From assembly GCA_033964015.1 (NCBI GenBank), contig CM066912.1, positions 12,621,399 through 12,685,398 of the forward strand: DNA of 64,000 nucleotides. The letters run 5' to 3'. Positions within the stretch are counted from its first letter, which is position 1. Every line of letters starts with the position of its first letter. The position numbers were made by a program, and so were the translations under genes. The notes under the pieces are model-generated. The model saw only the letters and a program-made list of their open reading frames with translations. It was not told the DNA's origin and did no database searches. This DNA is from Scolanthus callimorphus. Lineage: Eukaryota > Cnidaria > Anthozoa > Actiniaria > Edwardsiidae. Below are positions 47,301-60,012 of the stretch, in pieces.

Positions 47301-48068
47301 ATGCATTGCTGTGGCCTTCAAAAATCTGTTGTGATTGGTGATTTTATGCAAGGAAACTGTATTGTGCATTTTCTTGAACCAGAAAGCTAACCGTTCTAAG
47401 CAAAGAAGCCTAAGGATCATGTAATACCATTTTGGCTCATTTTGTAATTAATTTCGACCTGCTGAAGTAGCTGAATACAATACAATCCAGTGTTTTGGTT
47501 TGATTGATGGCTGCCAATCACCAATCGCAACATTGAATTTGGAGGTCGCATAGTAATGTATACAGTGGTTAAAAGTCCTATTGGGTTCAGTTCTCATGTT
47601 GACATTATGATCTGATTGATTATATGTTTCCCATAACCAAGGAGGTCAGACCTCCTTGCCACAACACACAGCACGAGTTTGTAGCCATATAATGAAGTGT
47701 GTGCAATGACTCAGGACTGAATGGGCTTGATTAACATCAACAACATGAACATTAAATTCTCAACTAAAACATTTATTTTTAGTCCATATTCTCCAGATCT
47801 GAACCCAATCGAGGAGGCCTTTGGAACTGCTAAGCAGTTTCTGAAAAGGAATCAGAACATTGCTCAAGCTAACCCTAAGTACTGTATGGCACAAGCCCTT
47901 GAACAGGCATGTTAATCATTTTTTACATAATGATTTACATTACTTTTTCTTGTAATGCTAGGGTGATTTCCATGTAGGTCATGGAAAATTTTTTTTTTGT
48001 GTGTTATTTTCTAGATTGGTGAAACAGAGGCACAGTCATTCTTTGCAGACAGTGGCTATGTACAATGA
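41371..48068 (+). CDS. DD34E transposase, six exons, interrupted
   Basis: Exons: 41371-41563, 41678-41828 plus 45914-45917 (split by the insertion), 46049-46174, 46405-46715, 47783-47906, 48015-48068, about 320 residues. The N-terminus (YSEDLRWRVIFHQYL, VSKRFVCKI) is a helix-turn-helix of the IS630/Tc1 type. Exon 3 carries the first Asp (LLFVDETGKD), exon 4 the second (VVVLDNARIHD), and exons 4-5 encode LPPYSPDLNPIE with the catalytic Glu 34 residues after the second Asp. The enzyme would cut and paste its own element in the nucleus. Lesions: a 4.1-kb element at the end of exon 2, and a GC donor after exon 5 (CAG|gcatgt). An upstream ATG at 41333 gives a 9-codon uORF. Catalytic residues themselves are intact. 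Confidence 0.85.
43101..43320. mobile_element. MITE with TCAGGGCC ends
   Basis: The ends tcagggccgcagc and gctatggccctga are imperfect inverted repeats. The interior is similar to 9007-9168. Confidence 0.55.
44615..44810. mobile_element. 196-bp MITE with GCAGGGACGTCAAC ends
   Basis: The ends gcagggacgtcaac and gttgacgtccctgc are perfect complements. It is nested in the 41829-45913 element. Confidence 0.75.
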
Positions 48069-48872
48069 GATGAGAAACCAGGGATTCCTATAATGTTTTG
48101 TATTTATTATCTGTATCACTGTTTTTCATGTAAGGCTGCATGCCTACATGCCTAGTGACCACATTCAACTTGAACACAACTCAGCAAATCCTAAATTCTT
48201 GTAACACAAATTGCAAATGACTCATTGGTTCCCAGAATGTCATTGCTTCTAACACTAAGATCAACTTTTCCAGCTAAAAATGTAACTTCCTTTTGAGTTG
48301 TAAGGTTCTTTGTGGTCTTGCAAGTGCCTTGACTGGCATTTTCTGTTGCAACAACTGAAGGCAAAATACAGTTTCAGTGGCAGCACAAAAGTAAACGATG
48401 CCTTGAATATCATACTTGATACTGAGTTTAACTGTAAACCCAACAATACCATGGGGAAGGTACGGGAAACACAACATAGAAAGGATATAGGGTTAATAAA
48501 CAGATTATGATATTATACTGATGGCAGTAGGTTTTATGAACATTAGTCAAGTCAATGCATGTTTTGACCCACAACGTATTGCAACAGCCAAAAAATTCCA
48601 TTGTTAAAATAATATTGTTCATTTTTAAATTCTGTTTGTTCAAAACTGCACTTCTAGAATCCACAAAATGTGAACATTCATTCTCGTACCCAGAACTCCC
48701 CGCCTCGTCAAATTGGTCTAGGCTCTGGTGTCTTGATACAGAGCCATTGGGAGAAACAACTTTCTGCACATGTCCCAATGTTGAAAATCAACCAATCCGC
48801 AACTGTCCTCAAATGGATGTCCCCAGAGCAGGTTAAAAGCCGTTTCAAGCTTCAAAGGACTAGCAACTACCA

Positions 48873-48878
48873 TTTATT
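48873..48878 (-). promoter_or_regulatory. AATAAA polyadenylation signal of the accessory gene
   Basis: AATAAA on the minus strand, about 35 bp after the TAG at 48914-48912. Confidence 0.6.
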
Positions 48879-48911
48879 TTTGGCACAAACACAAATATTC
48901 TTTGTGAGTAA

Positions 48912-51444
48912 CTAACCTTTAGTTTCTGTTTGCCTTGTATCAGGTTTTGGGGCACTGTAATCTGTGTTTGGTCTGTGTGATGCAAACAGGTGTGAAAGCA
49001 TGTCATTCTGTCTATCTTGTTTTCTCATGTCCATTTCCCTCCATCTCATTTCTTCCTCTCTTCTTTGTTGCTGCTGCAGCAACATTATTGATAGCAGGTC
49101 TTGCATACTAGAAGAGGAAGAGGCTGTAGCAGTAGCTCTTGTTGCACCTGCCCCACGCTTTGGGAGAGGGTCAACCTGTACAATGTGTCGGTATTTTGTC
49201 CAATTGGGCTCTTCCTCTGGACCAGCAAGAGAGCCCTCAATGATCAAATCGGTCCATAAGCTCAAATGAGAGATGCCAAATCTACTAAGCGTGCCATTCT
49301 TTTCAAGATATCTTCTGAGGTCTACATGAGCAGAATTCCAGTCTTTATTTTTCTCTTTTAGTTTTTCCTCTGGCTTAGAATTTTTTACAAATTTTTCGTA
49401 GGCTTCAGTGTCTGAGTCTGGATCATTCTCACTGCTAGTGGATATCAACTTTCTTTTCACACCTTTACTCCTCTGACTGTCTGTTAGAAAGAAAAAATAT
49501 ATATACAGTTACTTCCCTTGCTTGACTATAGAGTAGAGGAGAGAGAAAACCTTATGGCAATTATTTGTCACAGCAGTACTTAAAATGCAACCAGCTTCTC
49601 TCTGTGAAAGGCTTACCAAAAGTCAGTAATGTCGCCAAAAGGCCTCAGCAGTAACCCCACCTGTTTTGATTTTTTTTAATGGGGAAATAGCAGATCTTGA
49701 TGACTGTGAAAAAGCTGTGATGTCTCTGCCATAACAGCATTGTGCCATTCCATGTCTATTATATTGATTGATCAGAGTTTGAAGGGCTTGGCTGAATGTA
49801 CCCTACCCATACTGTGTTCTATGCCTTTTCATGGCCATATAAAATCTGCTAAATACAACAGTACCGGTACAATAAATCAAAGAGGTTTTTGCATTGGATG
49901 AAGGAGAATGCATACTGATCATGTCATTTCCCACATTCTAACTGGATGCTGGGTGCTTTTTGAGCAATTTTGTATGGTGGTTTTTAGCCTACACACCACA
50001 AAGAACCACAGGTAGACCAAATGCAGACCAAATATTGCGAGGTTGTTCATTTGCAACATAAACAAACAAGCAAACTCACTATGTGCTCATGTTTGGGGGC
50101 TTTTATAGTTGTAGCTTGTTTTTTTTAACAGATATTTTTCAGTAATCGTATAAGTAGAGATTTTGATATACAAATAGTGGCAAAAGGCATTAAAGCAGGA
50201 AATATCAGTAGATGCTCTGTGTTTCTTCTCTCGAAGTGATGTTGACATTTGGCACCATCAATTTTATTTCTAGCTGTGAAATTTCAAACTATCCATTCAG
50301 AATTTGTGTATTCTGTAATTTCATTGACAACCTCATCAAGCTGTTGACAATATGTGGTCATGCTAACTGCTCAACAAGAGTGGAGTTTGAGGAAGTCCTT
50401 CCACCTAAAAAGGTTATTTGGCTTTGGGGGGGAGGGGGGGTGTTAAGGGAAAGCAACAACATCTGGATATGTGTAATATATGGTCAAATGCACCCCCCGT
50501 CATTTTTTTTTTTGATTACCCCCCTTGGTTACTCATGAATTACTTTTACAACATGTGAAACCTGCTCTAAACCACCTATCAGGCTTGCAGCAATTACAAC
50601 TTACAAAACTACTTACCTGACTGAACCACAACTGCAAGGCGAATTCTCTTCAGAATTCCTTCAGATTGTCCGTGAGCTTCCTTGGCTGCCTCAAGATCAT
50701 TATCTGTCAGAAGGACATGGATTTGTTTTCCTTTGGGCTGCAGCCAGTACAGCCCAGCCATAATACAAGCATCCTTCACATTTTGCTTGATTAAGCTTCT
50801 TCAGTGTGTCAAGTTTTATTGAGAGTTCAACCCCAGTGAGTGTATACACCGGTCCATCCGCAGTGTTGTTCTTGATATTGACTCCTGCTGTGATCTCCAC
50901 GTGCATCCGCTCAATCCTTGGAGACGATCGTGTTGGCGTAGCAGCTCCTAGTAATGTAAATATGGCACATAACGCGACAGAATAAGAAGCCATGTTCCGA
51001 TCATGCATGGAAAATTCAAAAGAAAACGAGGATGTAATGCGAATCAATACCGCTAAAGAAATTACCTTTCAGATGCCAATCTGCTGCTAAACGTAGAGGA
51101 GCAGTAGATAAGTGCCCGTTTTTTTGTCGTAATGGATAATCTGTTAGCGCTTGGCTAACGCCACTGTCGTTAACAATACTGGTGACGGCCAGCTGTTTGG
51201 ACCCTTTCCTAATGAAGTATAACTTGTCCACTATCAACTCTGACGACTGACATCCAACGTAGTCCTTCAGCGTTCTCTTTACAGTTTCCCGAAGCTCTTT
51301 GAAGCAGGAGCCTAGCTCCTCTCGTACGGATAAATCTCCTGCTGCTTTCCCGTTTTTTGTCTTCGTGTAAATGATAATTTCTCTTGTTTCCTTTGGATTT
51401 TCAAGCACATAAACAAGCGAGCCTCCTCGCTCGGCTGCCGCCAT
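48912..51444 (-). CDS. Accessory protein of the transposon, three exons, frameshifted
   Basis: Exons on the minus strand: 51444-51066, 50948-50617, 49480-48912, about 426 codons. The start MAAAERGG at 51444 lies in good context; an in-frame ATG at 51498 within the terminal repeat is an alternative adding 18 residues. No family was recognised. Exon 3 has a segment WNSAHVDLRRYLEKNG and WTDLIIEG, then a Ser run and a Gln/Glu/Arg-rich stretch (LLQQQQRREEEMRWREMD) that could form a coiled coil. In exon 2 the frame ends early, yet a second frame (DACIMAGLYWLQPKGKQ) continues to the donor. This points to one extra base near 50795. A role beside the transposase in transposition or regulation is inferred only from position. 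Confidence 0.7.
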
Positions 51445-51478
51445 TTTGAACTTGTTTACCCGCCAAAAGCAAAAATTC

Positions 51479-51570
51479 AAGGCCAGGTTACCAAGCATGT
51501 CGAGTCAGAGGACGTCGAACGTCGAAGCGAAAGACCCCCCTGTGCACGTAACAGTGAAATCGGTTGTAAT
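51479..51570 (-). repeat. Right terminal inverted repeat
   Basis: Mirror of 41220-41311 with one extra C in the C tract and a few substitutions. It contains an ATG (51498) in frame with the accessory gene. Confidence 0.9.
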
Positions 51571-51690
51571 GATTATTTAATAGGCTAAACAGTTCTCAAA
51601 CAAGCGAAAGCTATAAAATTTTACGTACGAACGCGTTTATAATGCAAGTTTCGATCCCTCCTTTTTCTTTTTAACACTCAATAATAATAA

Positions 51691-52948
51691 TATATAGATT
51701 TAGGCAATGCCTAAAAGCGGAACTCCAATCATACACACCCCACATCTTACTCACAGGGAGCTCACATTTACAGTTTAATTCAAGAAAATTCATGCTACCA
51801 TTATATGGCAATGATAGTATTAGCGCATTCTGATATGCTAACAAGTCGCAGTTCACAACCGACAAAAGATAATCTCCTTGAAATAAAAATGAAAAATAAG
51901 ATTTTCAGCGAAATCAACAGTAATCCATCAGTAAAGATTACTCAAAACTATAATTCGAGTTTAGCCGGAGAAAAAGAAACCTCAAGGGAGCCAACTAAAG
52001 CAGCAAAACGTAAACGTTACATGTAAAGTCAGCATTTTCTCATCAGGAATGCAATAACTTGGAAGCTAAAAATATAAATAGCATCAGAAGCAATTTCAAG
52101 CTTTGTGCTTATCGATAACTGATAGTGAAGTCGTTTCTTTCTTCCGAAATTCTCCGTCGTGTTGAGTTGAATTCATTCTTACTTGGCAAGCTTTTGCACA
52201 AAGCCAATTTTCCTAAATATATTATTCGGCTAAAACCATTGCAATTTTCTGTTATTGTCAATCCTGTTCAATCCAGTTCTGGCTCCCTGTTCGTAGATCT
52301 CATGTGAGTATTCGAAGAACACGTCGTTTGCAGCCTTTACGAAAGAAACTGTTGTTTTTCTTCAGAAGAACGCCGAAGTCTTGCTTCGCCGAGGGCCGGG
52401 TATTCTGCAATCTAGCCTTTGAATCTTTTGCAACTCCCTCATAGTTTCTCCAAAATGACTAAACAACATTATAAAATTTCGGCGAAGGAATCGAATCCGA
52501 AGTATTTTGACAATCATTAGAGAATTCTTTTGAGCAAATTTGGCGTGGTTCGCACCCACGAGTTTGTCTCAGTTTGACTCAACAAAAATTATGAAGTCGA
52601 GTGAGCCGACGCGGGCGCGTGTTTTGTGAGTTTTTCGGCGGGAAAATGAAGGAGCGACTTGCGGTCCGTGTCCTCTGCCAAGCACCGGGTCAAAGCACCG
52701 CGGCGCTGTTAACGGCGCTGTGCTGGAGGACAAAATGACGCGCGCGCTCAGTGATCCAAGACGGACTGTGATTGGCTGTGTACACGGGTCGCCAAAAACG
52801 CAAGTGCGAATGCGTAAATAAGAGCCCGCGATGTTTTCTTAAGCCGCTGAACGTATCGTTTTGGCTTGGATGGGTTGTTTTTCTCATGTGACGTTGAATG
52901 ATACGTATGGGGCTCCACTCCGTGCCTTCGGCACGGGGAGTTCCGCTA
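51691..52948 (+). mobile_element. 1.26-kb element, left member of an inverted pair
   Basis: It starts tatatagatttaggcaatgc followed by ctaaaagcggaactcc, and ends with tatggggctccactcc, a ccgtgccttcggcacgg hairpin and ttccgcta. It matches 57516-58873 in opposite orientation over its whole length. Short frames conserved between the two are shared by descent, not evidence of coding. Class unknown. Confidence 0.75.
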
Positions 52949-52984
52949 TAATTTAGGATTCTGAGTTGTTTTTGTGGATCACTG

Positions 52985-55823
52985 GAGTAGTATAGTAGGT
53001 ATGGAATTACCCCCTTTTTTGCGGGTGAGCCTGCGGGTGAGCATGCGGGTGAGCCGGATGACGTCATTGCCTATTGTATTCAAAACAAAGGGAGATAATA
53101 CAAGGATTAACACTGGAATGCTTTTGTCCAGGAGGGATTAGGGAAACAATACCAGGATTAACACTGGAATGCTTTTGTTTAGGAGGGATTAAGAAAAACA
53201 AAGGGAAACAATACCAGGATTAACTAACGGAAGTCTTTTGTGTAAGGGATGATTAGTGTTTGTTGACTGCAACTCGAATATTAATTATAGTGAGGTTTTT
53301 GTTTGAAAATGCAGAGATATGGTATATTCTCTTTATTATAATATGAATGAATATCGATTACATAAAAATACTATTACATAAAATATTACCACTAACGGTT
53401 AGGTAAATAAACGCTTTATTAAGAAATTGATTACAAGTCTAAAGTCTATTCAAAGAAGGAAAAAATGGGGTTTGACGAGTACGAAAATGTATACATTTTT
53501 CGAGCAAAATACGAAAACGAGGCTAAAACGCAGCGAAGCGTGGAAACCCTTTGGTTACCCCATGGTTACCCCGTGTTTATCCTTTAGTTACCCCGTATGT
53601 CCCTCCGTAAAGCGTTCTAAAAGGATTCAACCTACGCCCAAAATAAACAGTCTAACATAGACTAACATAGTCCAACATAGTCTAGCTACATAGTCTAACA
53701 TAGACTAGCTATATAGTCTAGCTATATAGACTAGCTACATAGACTAGCTACATAGACTAGCTACATAGTAGAACATAGACTAGTAAATGTCCCTTCGTTT
53801 TAAAACGGTCCTGTGAAGACGAGGAGGAGGAGGAGGAGGTCTATTCTGTGAGGAGGAGGACTATTTTGTGAGGAGGAGGAGGTCTATTTTGTGAGGAGGA
53901 GGAGGGCTATTCTGTGAGGAGGAGGAGGAGGAGGAGGAGGGATATTCTGTGAGGAGGAGGAGGAGGGCTATTCTGTAAGGAGGAGTGAGGGAGGAGGAGG
54001 AGGAGACCATTCTGAGAGGAGGAGGATTTTTATTCAGTGAGGAGGAAGGGCAAACAAAGGGACATTATAAAATCGTTTTTTTTTTAGTATTTGACGGGCG
54101 CTGTAGCGGGCGTTGACGGCCGTCCTTGCGGGCGCTACGGGCGTTGTAGCGGGTGTTGACGGGCGCTGTAGCGGGCGTTGTAGCGGGCGCAACGGGCGTT
54201 GTAGCGGGCGTTGACGGGCGTCCTTGCGGGCTCGGGTGCTATGGGCGTCTTGCGAGCGTCCTGCGGGTGCTCGGGCATTGCTGTGATATTGCGAGCGTTA
54301 CTCCATTCAGAACCCCAACAGAACCCTCACAAAACCCCTACAGAACCCTCACAGAACCCTCACAGAAACCCTACAGAAACCCCACAGAAACCCCAGAGAA
54401 ACCCTAGAGAAACCCCACAGAAACCCCACAGAAACCCCACAGAAACCCCACAGAAACCCCACAGAAACCCCACAGAAACTCCATAGTAACCCTGGATACC
54501 GCAATACGTTACAGCAATGCCCGAGCACCCGCAGGACGCTCGCAAGACGCCCGTAGCACCCGAGCCCGCAAGGACGCCCGTCAACGCCCGCTACAACGCC
54601 CGCTACAGCGCCCGTCAACACCCGCTACAACGCCCGTAGCGCCCGCAAGGACGGCCGTCAACGCCCGCTACAGCGCCCGTCAAGTACTAAAAAAAAACGA
54701 TTTTATAATGTCCCTTTGTTTGCCCTTCCTCCTCACTGAATAAAAATCCTCCTCCTCTCAGAAAGGTCTCCTCCTCCTCCTCCCTCACTCCTCCTTACAG
54801 AATAGCCCTCCTCCTCCTCCTCCTCCTCACAGAATATCCCTCCTCCTCCTCCTCCTCCTCCTTCTCACAGAATAGCCCTCCTCCTCCTCACAAAATAGAC
54901 CTCCTCCTCCTCACAAAATAGTCCTCCTCACAGAATAGACCTCCTCATCCTCCTCCTCGTCTTCACAGGACCGTTTTAAAACCCTTTACGAAGAGACATT
55001 TACTAGTCTATGTTCTACTATGTAGCTAGTCTATGTAGCTAGTCTATGTAGCTAGTCTATATAGCTAGACTATATAGCTAGTCTATGTTAGACTATGTAG
55101 CTAGACTATGTTGGACTATGTTAGTCTATGTTAGACTATGTTGGTCTATGCTAGACTGTTTATTTTGGGCGTAGGTTGAATCCTTTTAGAACCCTTTACG
55201 GAGGGACAGACGGGGTAACTAAAGGATAAACACGGGGTAACCAAAGGGTTTCCACGCTTCGCTGCGCTTTAGCCTCGTTTTCGTATTTTGCTCGAAAAAT
55301 GTATACATTTTCGTACTCGTCAAACCCCATTTTTTCCTTCTTTTGAATAGACTTTAGACTTGTAATCAATTTCTTAATAAAGCGTTTATTTACCTAACCG
55401 TTAGTGGTAATATTTTATGTAATAGTATTTTTATGTTATCGATATTCATTCATATTATAATAAAGAGAATAAACCATATCTCTGCATTTTCTGATATGTT
55501 ATCTCCGTATAAACAATAGCCTTACACTATAATTAATATTCGAGTTGCAGTCAACAAACACTAATCATCCCTTACACAAAAGACTTCCGTTAGTAAATCC
55601 TGGTATTGTTTCCTTTTGTTTTTTTTCTTAATCCCTCCTGAACAAAAGCATTCCAGTGTTAATCCTGGTATTGTTTCCCTAATCTCTCCTGGACAAAAGC
55701 ATTCCAGTGTTAATCCTTGTATTATCTCCCTTTGTTTTGAATACAATAGGCAATGACGTCATCCGGCTCACCCGCATGCTCACCCGCAAAAAAGGGGGTA
55801 ATTCCATACCTACTATACTACTC
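52985..55823. repeat. 2.84-kb palindrome with arms made of tandem arrays (fold-back-like)
   Basis: Arms 52985-54285 and 54508-55823 pair along about 1.3 kb. Going inward, each arm has a gcgggtgagc triplet repeat, a plain segment, gactagctacata repeats (53650-53790, mirrored near 55010-55150), GAG/CTC-rich arrays (53818-54050, mirrored 54725-54965) and gggcgttgtagc repeats (54094-54260, mirrored 54535-54685). The loop is a separate array. Tandemly repetitive long terminal repeats recall Drosophila FB and Galileo elements. No transposase is seen. Confidence 0.85.
54309..54482 (+). repeat. Loop array of CCCCACAGAAA-like units
   Basis: About sixteen units of 10-11 bp occupy the unpaired centre of the palindrome and are not mirrored. 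Confidence 0.85.
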
Positions 55824-57515
55824 ACTGGTCCTATTTTATAACATTTTGTTGAAACAACCGTGTGACATAGCCCTTTTATAAACTCACCTGTAAACACGAT
55901 TCAGATCCGCTTTACAATATCGCGAGTTCACGATCGAGTGTGGACTTGGTTATTCCTTCTTTGGATATTAACACAGGTTATGTAAGGAAAGTTGAACATT
56001 TTCGTCCCATGTTTTCACTATCCGCACCCCCCCCCCCCCACCCCCCTTAGAAATTCCTGGCTACGCCGCTGATCAGGGTGTCATTGTAATACGATTCAGT
56101 TTTAGCCTGCCTTATATAAAGCTATCTAATCTACAGGGATTACAACTATACAGATTAAAAAGTATACATAGCGCGTCTTTTGGTATAAAGACGTCTCTTT
56201 TGCAGTTCCTTCATGAGCTGGGAACATTTCTAACTTACTCATCTAAAACCAATTTGTCTGTAAATCTTTTACCACTGCAAGAATTGCAAGTGTGGTTTTA
56301 AAATAGAAAGAATAGGTGGTTCAATAGAGCCCTTCATTGCAGAGTCGCCAATGTCTTAAGAAGACGCACACACATCCCATTTGTCATAGGTGGTGTTAAA
56401 GGGGAACTCGCACGCTTAATTTTTGAACAACCTGTCAAAAAGTAAGTCTAATTCTAATCACCAAAAATACATTTAAGTTTACCGGGAATAACCAAAATAA
56501 TAGTCCAGGTTTGTTAAATGACTATTTAACTTATAAATCAATACAAATTTATAGTATTTTTATCTATTATGAAGAGGATGGAATTGGATTGCGATCTCAG
56601 TTTTCCTTTTCCATGCATAGTTGCGGGATGTGTATGTGCTTGGTATGGGTGGTGTTCTGGCAGGTAAAATGATCTAACATAGTTCGCCCTCATAACCTGC
56701 CTATTCCCAGAAATTTTGGACATTTCGCGCCCGCGATTACCCATACAGCGTACATCTGCATGAAAATGAAACAAAAAATGGTGACCGAAGCAAATCGATG
56801 TCGAAGAAAATCAGTATCATATGGATGTTTACCTGGATTCAAACAAAATGGCGAAAAGAGCGAAAATATTTCCCTGTGGTGATCGTCTTCTGGATTTCAA
56901 ACCAACATGGCGTCTGTCGTCTGTCGTCGAATTTAAGCACAAGTTCAAGGGATTATCATGCTCATGTTAGTCTGCAAGCTTTGATTATGGAACTACTTTG
57001 CACATATTTTATTGGGTGTTTCCTGCTGATACAAAATTTTCTATCTATTTTACTATTTCCGTGTCCGAACATTCGTGTAGATTACCTTCTTTAGAGAAAA
57101 AAAAACTGAGAAAATGGGAGAAACGTATATTTTCTTGTCTGAGAATTTACTCAGTGTGACGTGATCTGTGCGCAGCTCTCTTTTTTCTTTAATTTGATTT
57201 AACATATTTTTTAGGGAGGTCTCTTTCCGATTCATCGGTCAAGTTTTAAGAGCTCCAAGCACGCGGATTCACGAAATGAATCCCATCCATACATCAGCAC
57301 AATCTTTCTACAGCAAGAAATCCTTGGACATCTGAATTTTGCAATTGCGGTCGTTGAGGTTAGCTAGCCAAGTTGTTCGCGTATCTGGTATTTCGCGTAA
57401 CTGTTTGATTTGCGCCCGAGACACATTGGTTACGAACCGATTTAATGAGGAGATTAAATGCGCTTCTGTGCACTACGTCCAAGCACCAATTTAATTGATT
57501 ATAGAGACAAATTAG
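55824..57515. other. No gene seen
   Basis: A C tract at 56028-56046 is followed by AT-rich sequence without recognisable coding motifs. It lies between the palindrome and the right element of the inverted pair. Confidence 0.45.
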
Positions 57516-58873
57516 TAGCGGAACTCCCCGTGCCGAAGACACGGAGTGGAGCCCCATACGTATCATTCAACGTCACATGAGAAAGCAACCCATCTAAGCC
57601 AAAACGATACGTTCAGCAGCTTACGAAAACATCGCGGGCTCTTATTTACGCATGCGCACTTGCGTTTTTGGCGACCCGTGTACACAGCCAATCACAGTCC
57701 GTCTTGGATCACTGAGCGCGCACGCCATTTTGTCCTCCAGCATAGCGCCAACGGTGCTTTGACGCGGTGCTTGGCAGAGGACACGGACCGGAAGTCGCTC
57801 CTTCATTTTCCCGCCGAAAAAACTCACAAAACACGCGCCCGCGTCGGCGGCTCACTCAAGTTCATTCAGACGAAATTTTTGTTGAGTCAAACTGAGACAA
57901 ACTCGTGGGTGCGAACCACGTCAAATTTACTCAAAAGAATTCTCTAATGATTGTCAAAATACTTCGGATTCGATTTCTTCGCCGATATTTCATAATGTTG
58001 TTTAGTCATTTTGGAGAAACTATGAGGGAGTTGCAAAAGATTCAAAGGCTAGATTGCAGAATACCCGGCCCACGGCGAAGCAAGACTTCGGCGTTCTTCT
58101 GAAGAAAAACAACAGTTTCTTTCGTAAAAGCTGCAAACGACGTGTTCTTCGAATACTCATATGAGATCTACGAACAGGGAGCCAGAACTGGATTGAACAG
58201 GATTGACAATAACAGAAAATTGCAATGGTTTTAGCCGAATAATATATTTAGGAAAATTGGCTTTGTGCAAAAGCTTGCCAGGTAAGAATGAATTCAACTC
58301 AACACGACGGAGACTTTCGGAGGAAAGAAACGACTTCATTATCAGTTATCGGTAAGCACAAAGCTTGAAATAGCTTCTTGTGCTATTTATATTTTTAGCT
58401 TCCAAGTTTATTGCATTCCTGATGAGAAAATTCTGACTTTACATGCAACTTTTACGTTTTGCTGCTGCCTTTAGTTTGCTCCCTCAAGGTTTCTTTTTCT
58501 CCGGCTAAACTCGAATTATAGTTTTGAGTAAGCTTGACTTTTTGGCCCTGCTTTGCCTTATGTAAACAGGTCATTTCTGATATTCTAGCCTTGATTTTCC
58601 TTTGTCACATGTTAGATTTAGTTAGTGCAATGAGACAAATACTATGTTGTGGATTTCGCTGAAAAATCTTATTTTTTTATTTCAAGGAGATTATCTTTTG
58701 TCGGTCGTGAACTGCGACTTGTTAGCATATCAGAACGCGCTAATACTATCATTGCCATATAATGGTAACATGAATTTTCTTGATTTAAACTGTAAAGGTG
58801 AGCTCCCTGTGAGTAAAGACGTGGGGTGTGTATGATTCGAGTTCCGCTTTTAGGCATTGCCTAAATCTATATA
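57516..58873 (-). mobile_element. 1.36-kb element, right member of an inverted pair
   Basis: Reverse-complement match of 51691-52948 with a few extra stretches, for example about 58530-58640. It ends ctaaatctatata at 58873. The next 58874-60012 holds no gene. Confidence 0.75.
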
Positions 58874-60012
58874 TTATTCAACTTTAGAAGGCGGACTAAA
58901 ACGGAGCATAGCAGCACAAGTGACAGCATTTGTTTATTCCTTTATATTTTCCTGCACCAGAAATAATGGCGCCTTATAATCAATCAGACATTATGAAGAA
59001 ATATGACAATATCCCATGCAATGGACAGTTTAAAGATCGAGAATTCGTAGGATGAATAATTTTGCTCAAAGCGTTGCTATGCAAATCAGTGTCATCTGGA
59101 AAAACTTCAAAGCGTGTACAGACTTCTTCCGCAATTTATTACTTGCTCGGCATTTTCCCAACGAAATGAAACCTCACACAATTTTATCAATGTTTCCTTA
59201 AGATATTGTGCTATAATGAATTTTAATCCGGTACGGTTTTAACATATTATTTCACAAGTTTTGATACCCACTTCATCTCAAAAGTTCTACATGAATAGGC
59301 TCATTCTCATGTTGTTGCTCCATAATATAGCTTGATAAATTTGAAACATTAATATGTTTGCATCTTAAATTCATTTCACTAGCCGAAAATTTAATCAGAA
59401 AGTAACCTGGTTATTTGTGCTCGCGATTTGGGGTTTCTTTTGTAATGTAAAGATTGCAAATGCCCTCTCGTTCAAGAATGCTACACACGATACACAGTGA
59501 CGCGCGCCCGGATTCAATTGACAATCAAACGCAACATTCAAAATTCGCATTCTAAATAGATAAATTCAACTCCATAAGAATAAGTTATTTGTGCTTGCGA
59601 TTTTGGGTTTCTTTTTTTGTAATATATAGACTTCAAAGTCACTGTAGAGAATCCTATACGCGAGCCTCGATTCGAATGAACATAACAACTGAACCTAAAC
59701 ACTCAAAATTCACGCTCAAATAAAAAACTACAGATATGAACAAATTGTTAAGATCAGAGCATTATTTCATTCGTTTACAAGAGTAATTGGCCTGGTAAAC
59801 TAAACATTGACGCAGTCAACGGTATCATATGGGAACAGCTGTTAGCGGCGACAATCGAGCGACGATTCATCACTCGAAGAAACGTTTTCCTTTCAGTAAG
59901 TTTGCAGTTAAGAAAATATCCGAAATCGATCTTTCTGTAAATAGATATATGGATTCAAAACTGTCGTATGTAGGAAATGACACCGACGTTTCTTTTGAGA
60001 GGCGGGGCCCCC

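Larger units (their letters stand above)
41220..51570. mobile_element. Two-gene DD34E IS630/Tc1-mariner transposon (10.35 kb with nested insertion)
   Basis: Terminal inverted repeats of about 92 bp bound a transposase gene (+) and an accessory gene (-) that converge, with 0.84 kb between their stops. Subtracting the nested 41829-45913 element leaves about 6.3 kb. Each gene starts just inside a terminal repeat. The left flank has TA next to the repeat while the right has TG, so a TA duplication is not intact. The copy carries several lesions and is probably inactive. Confidence 0.8.

Noticed and set aside
52125..52307. 60-codon frame conserved in the opposite copy at 58157-58339
   Set aside because: It is shared because the two elements are copies of each other; length and composition give no coding support.
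51691..58873. Helitron or intact composite transposon
   Set aside because: The ends have small hairpins, but no TC/CTRR termini or A-T target were found, and no transposase lies between the two copies.
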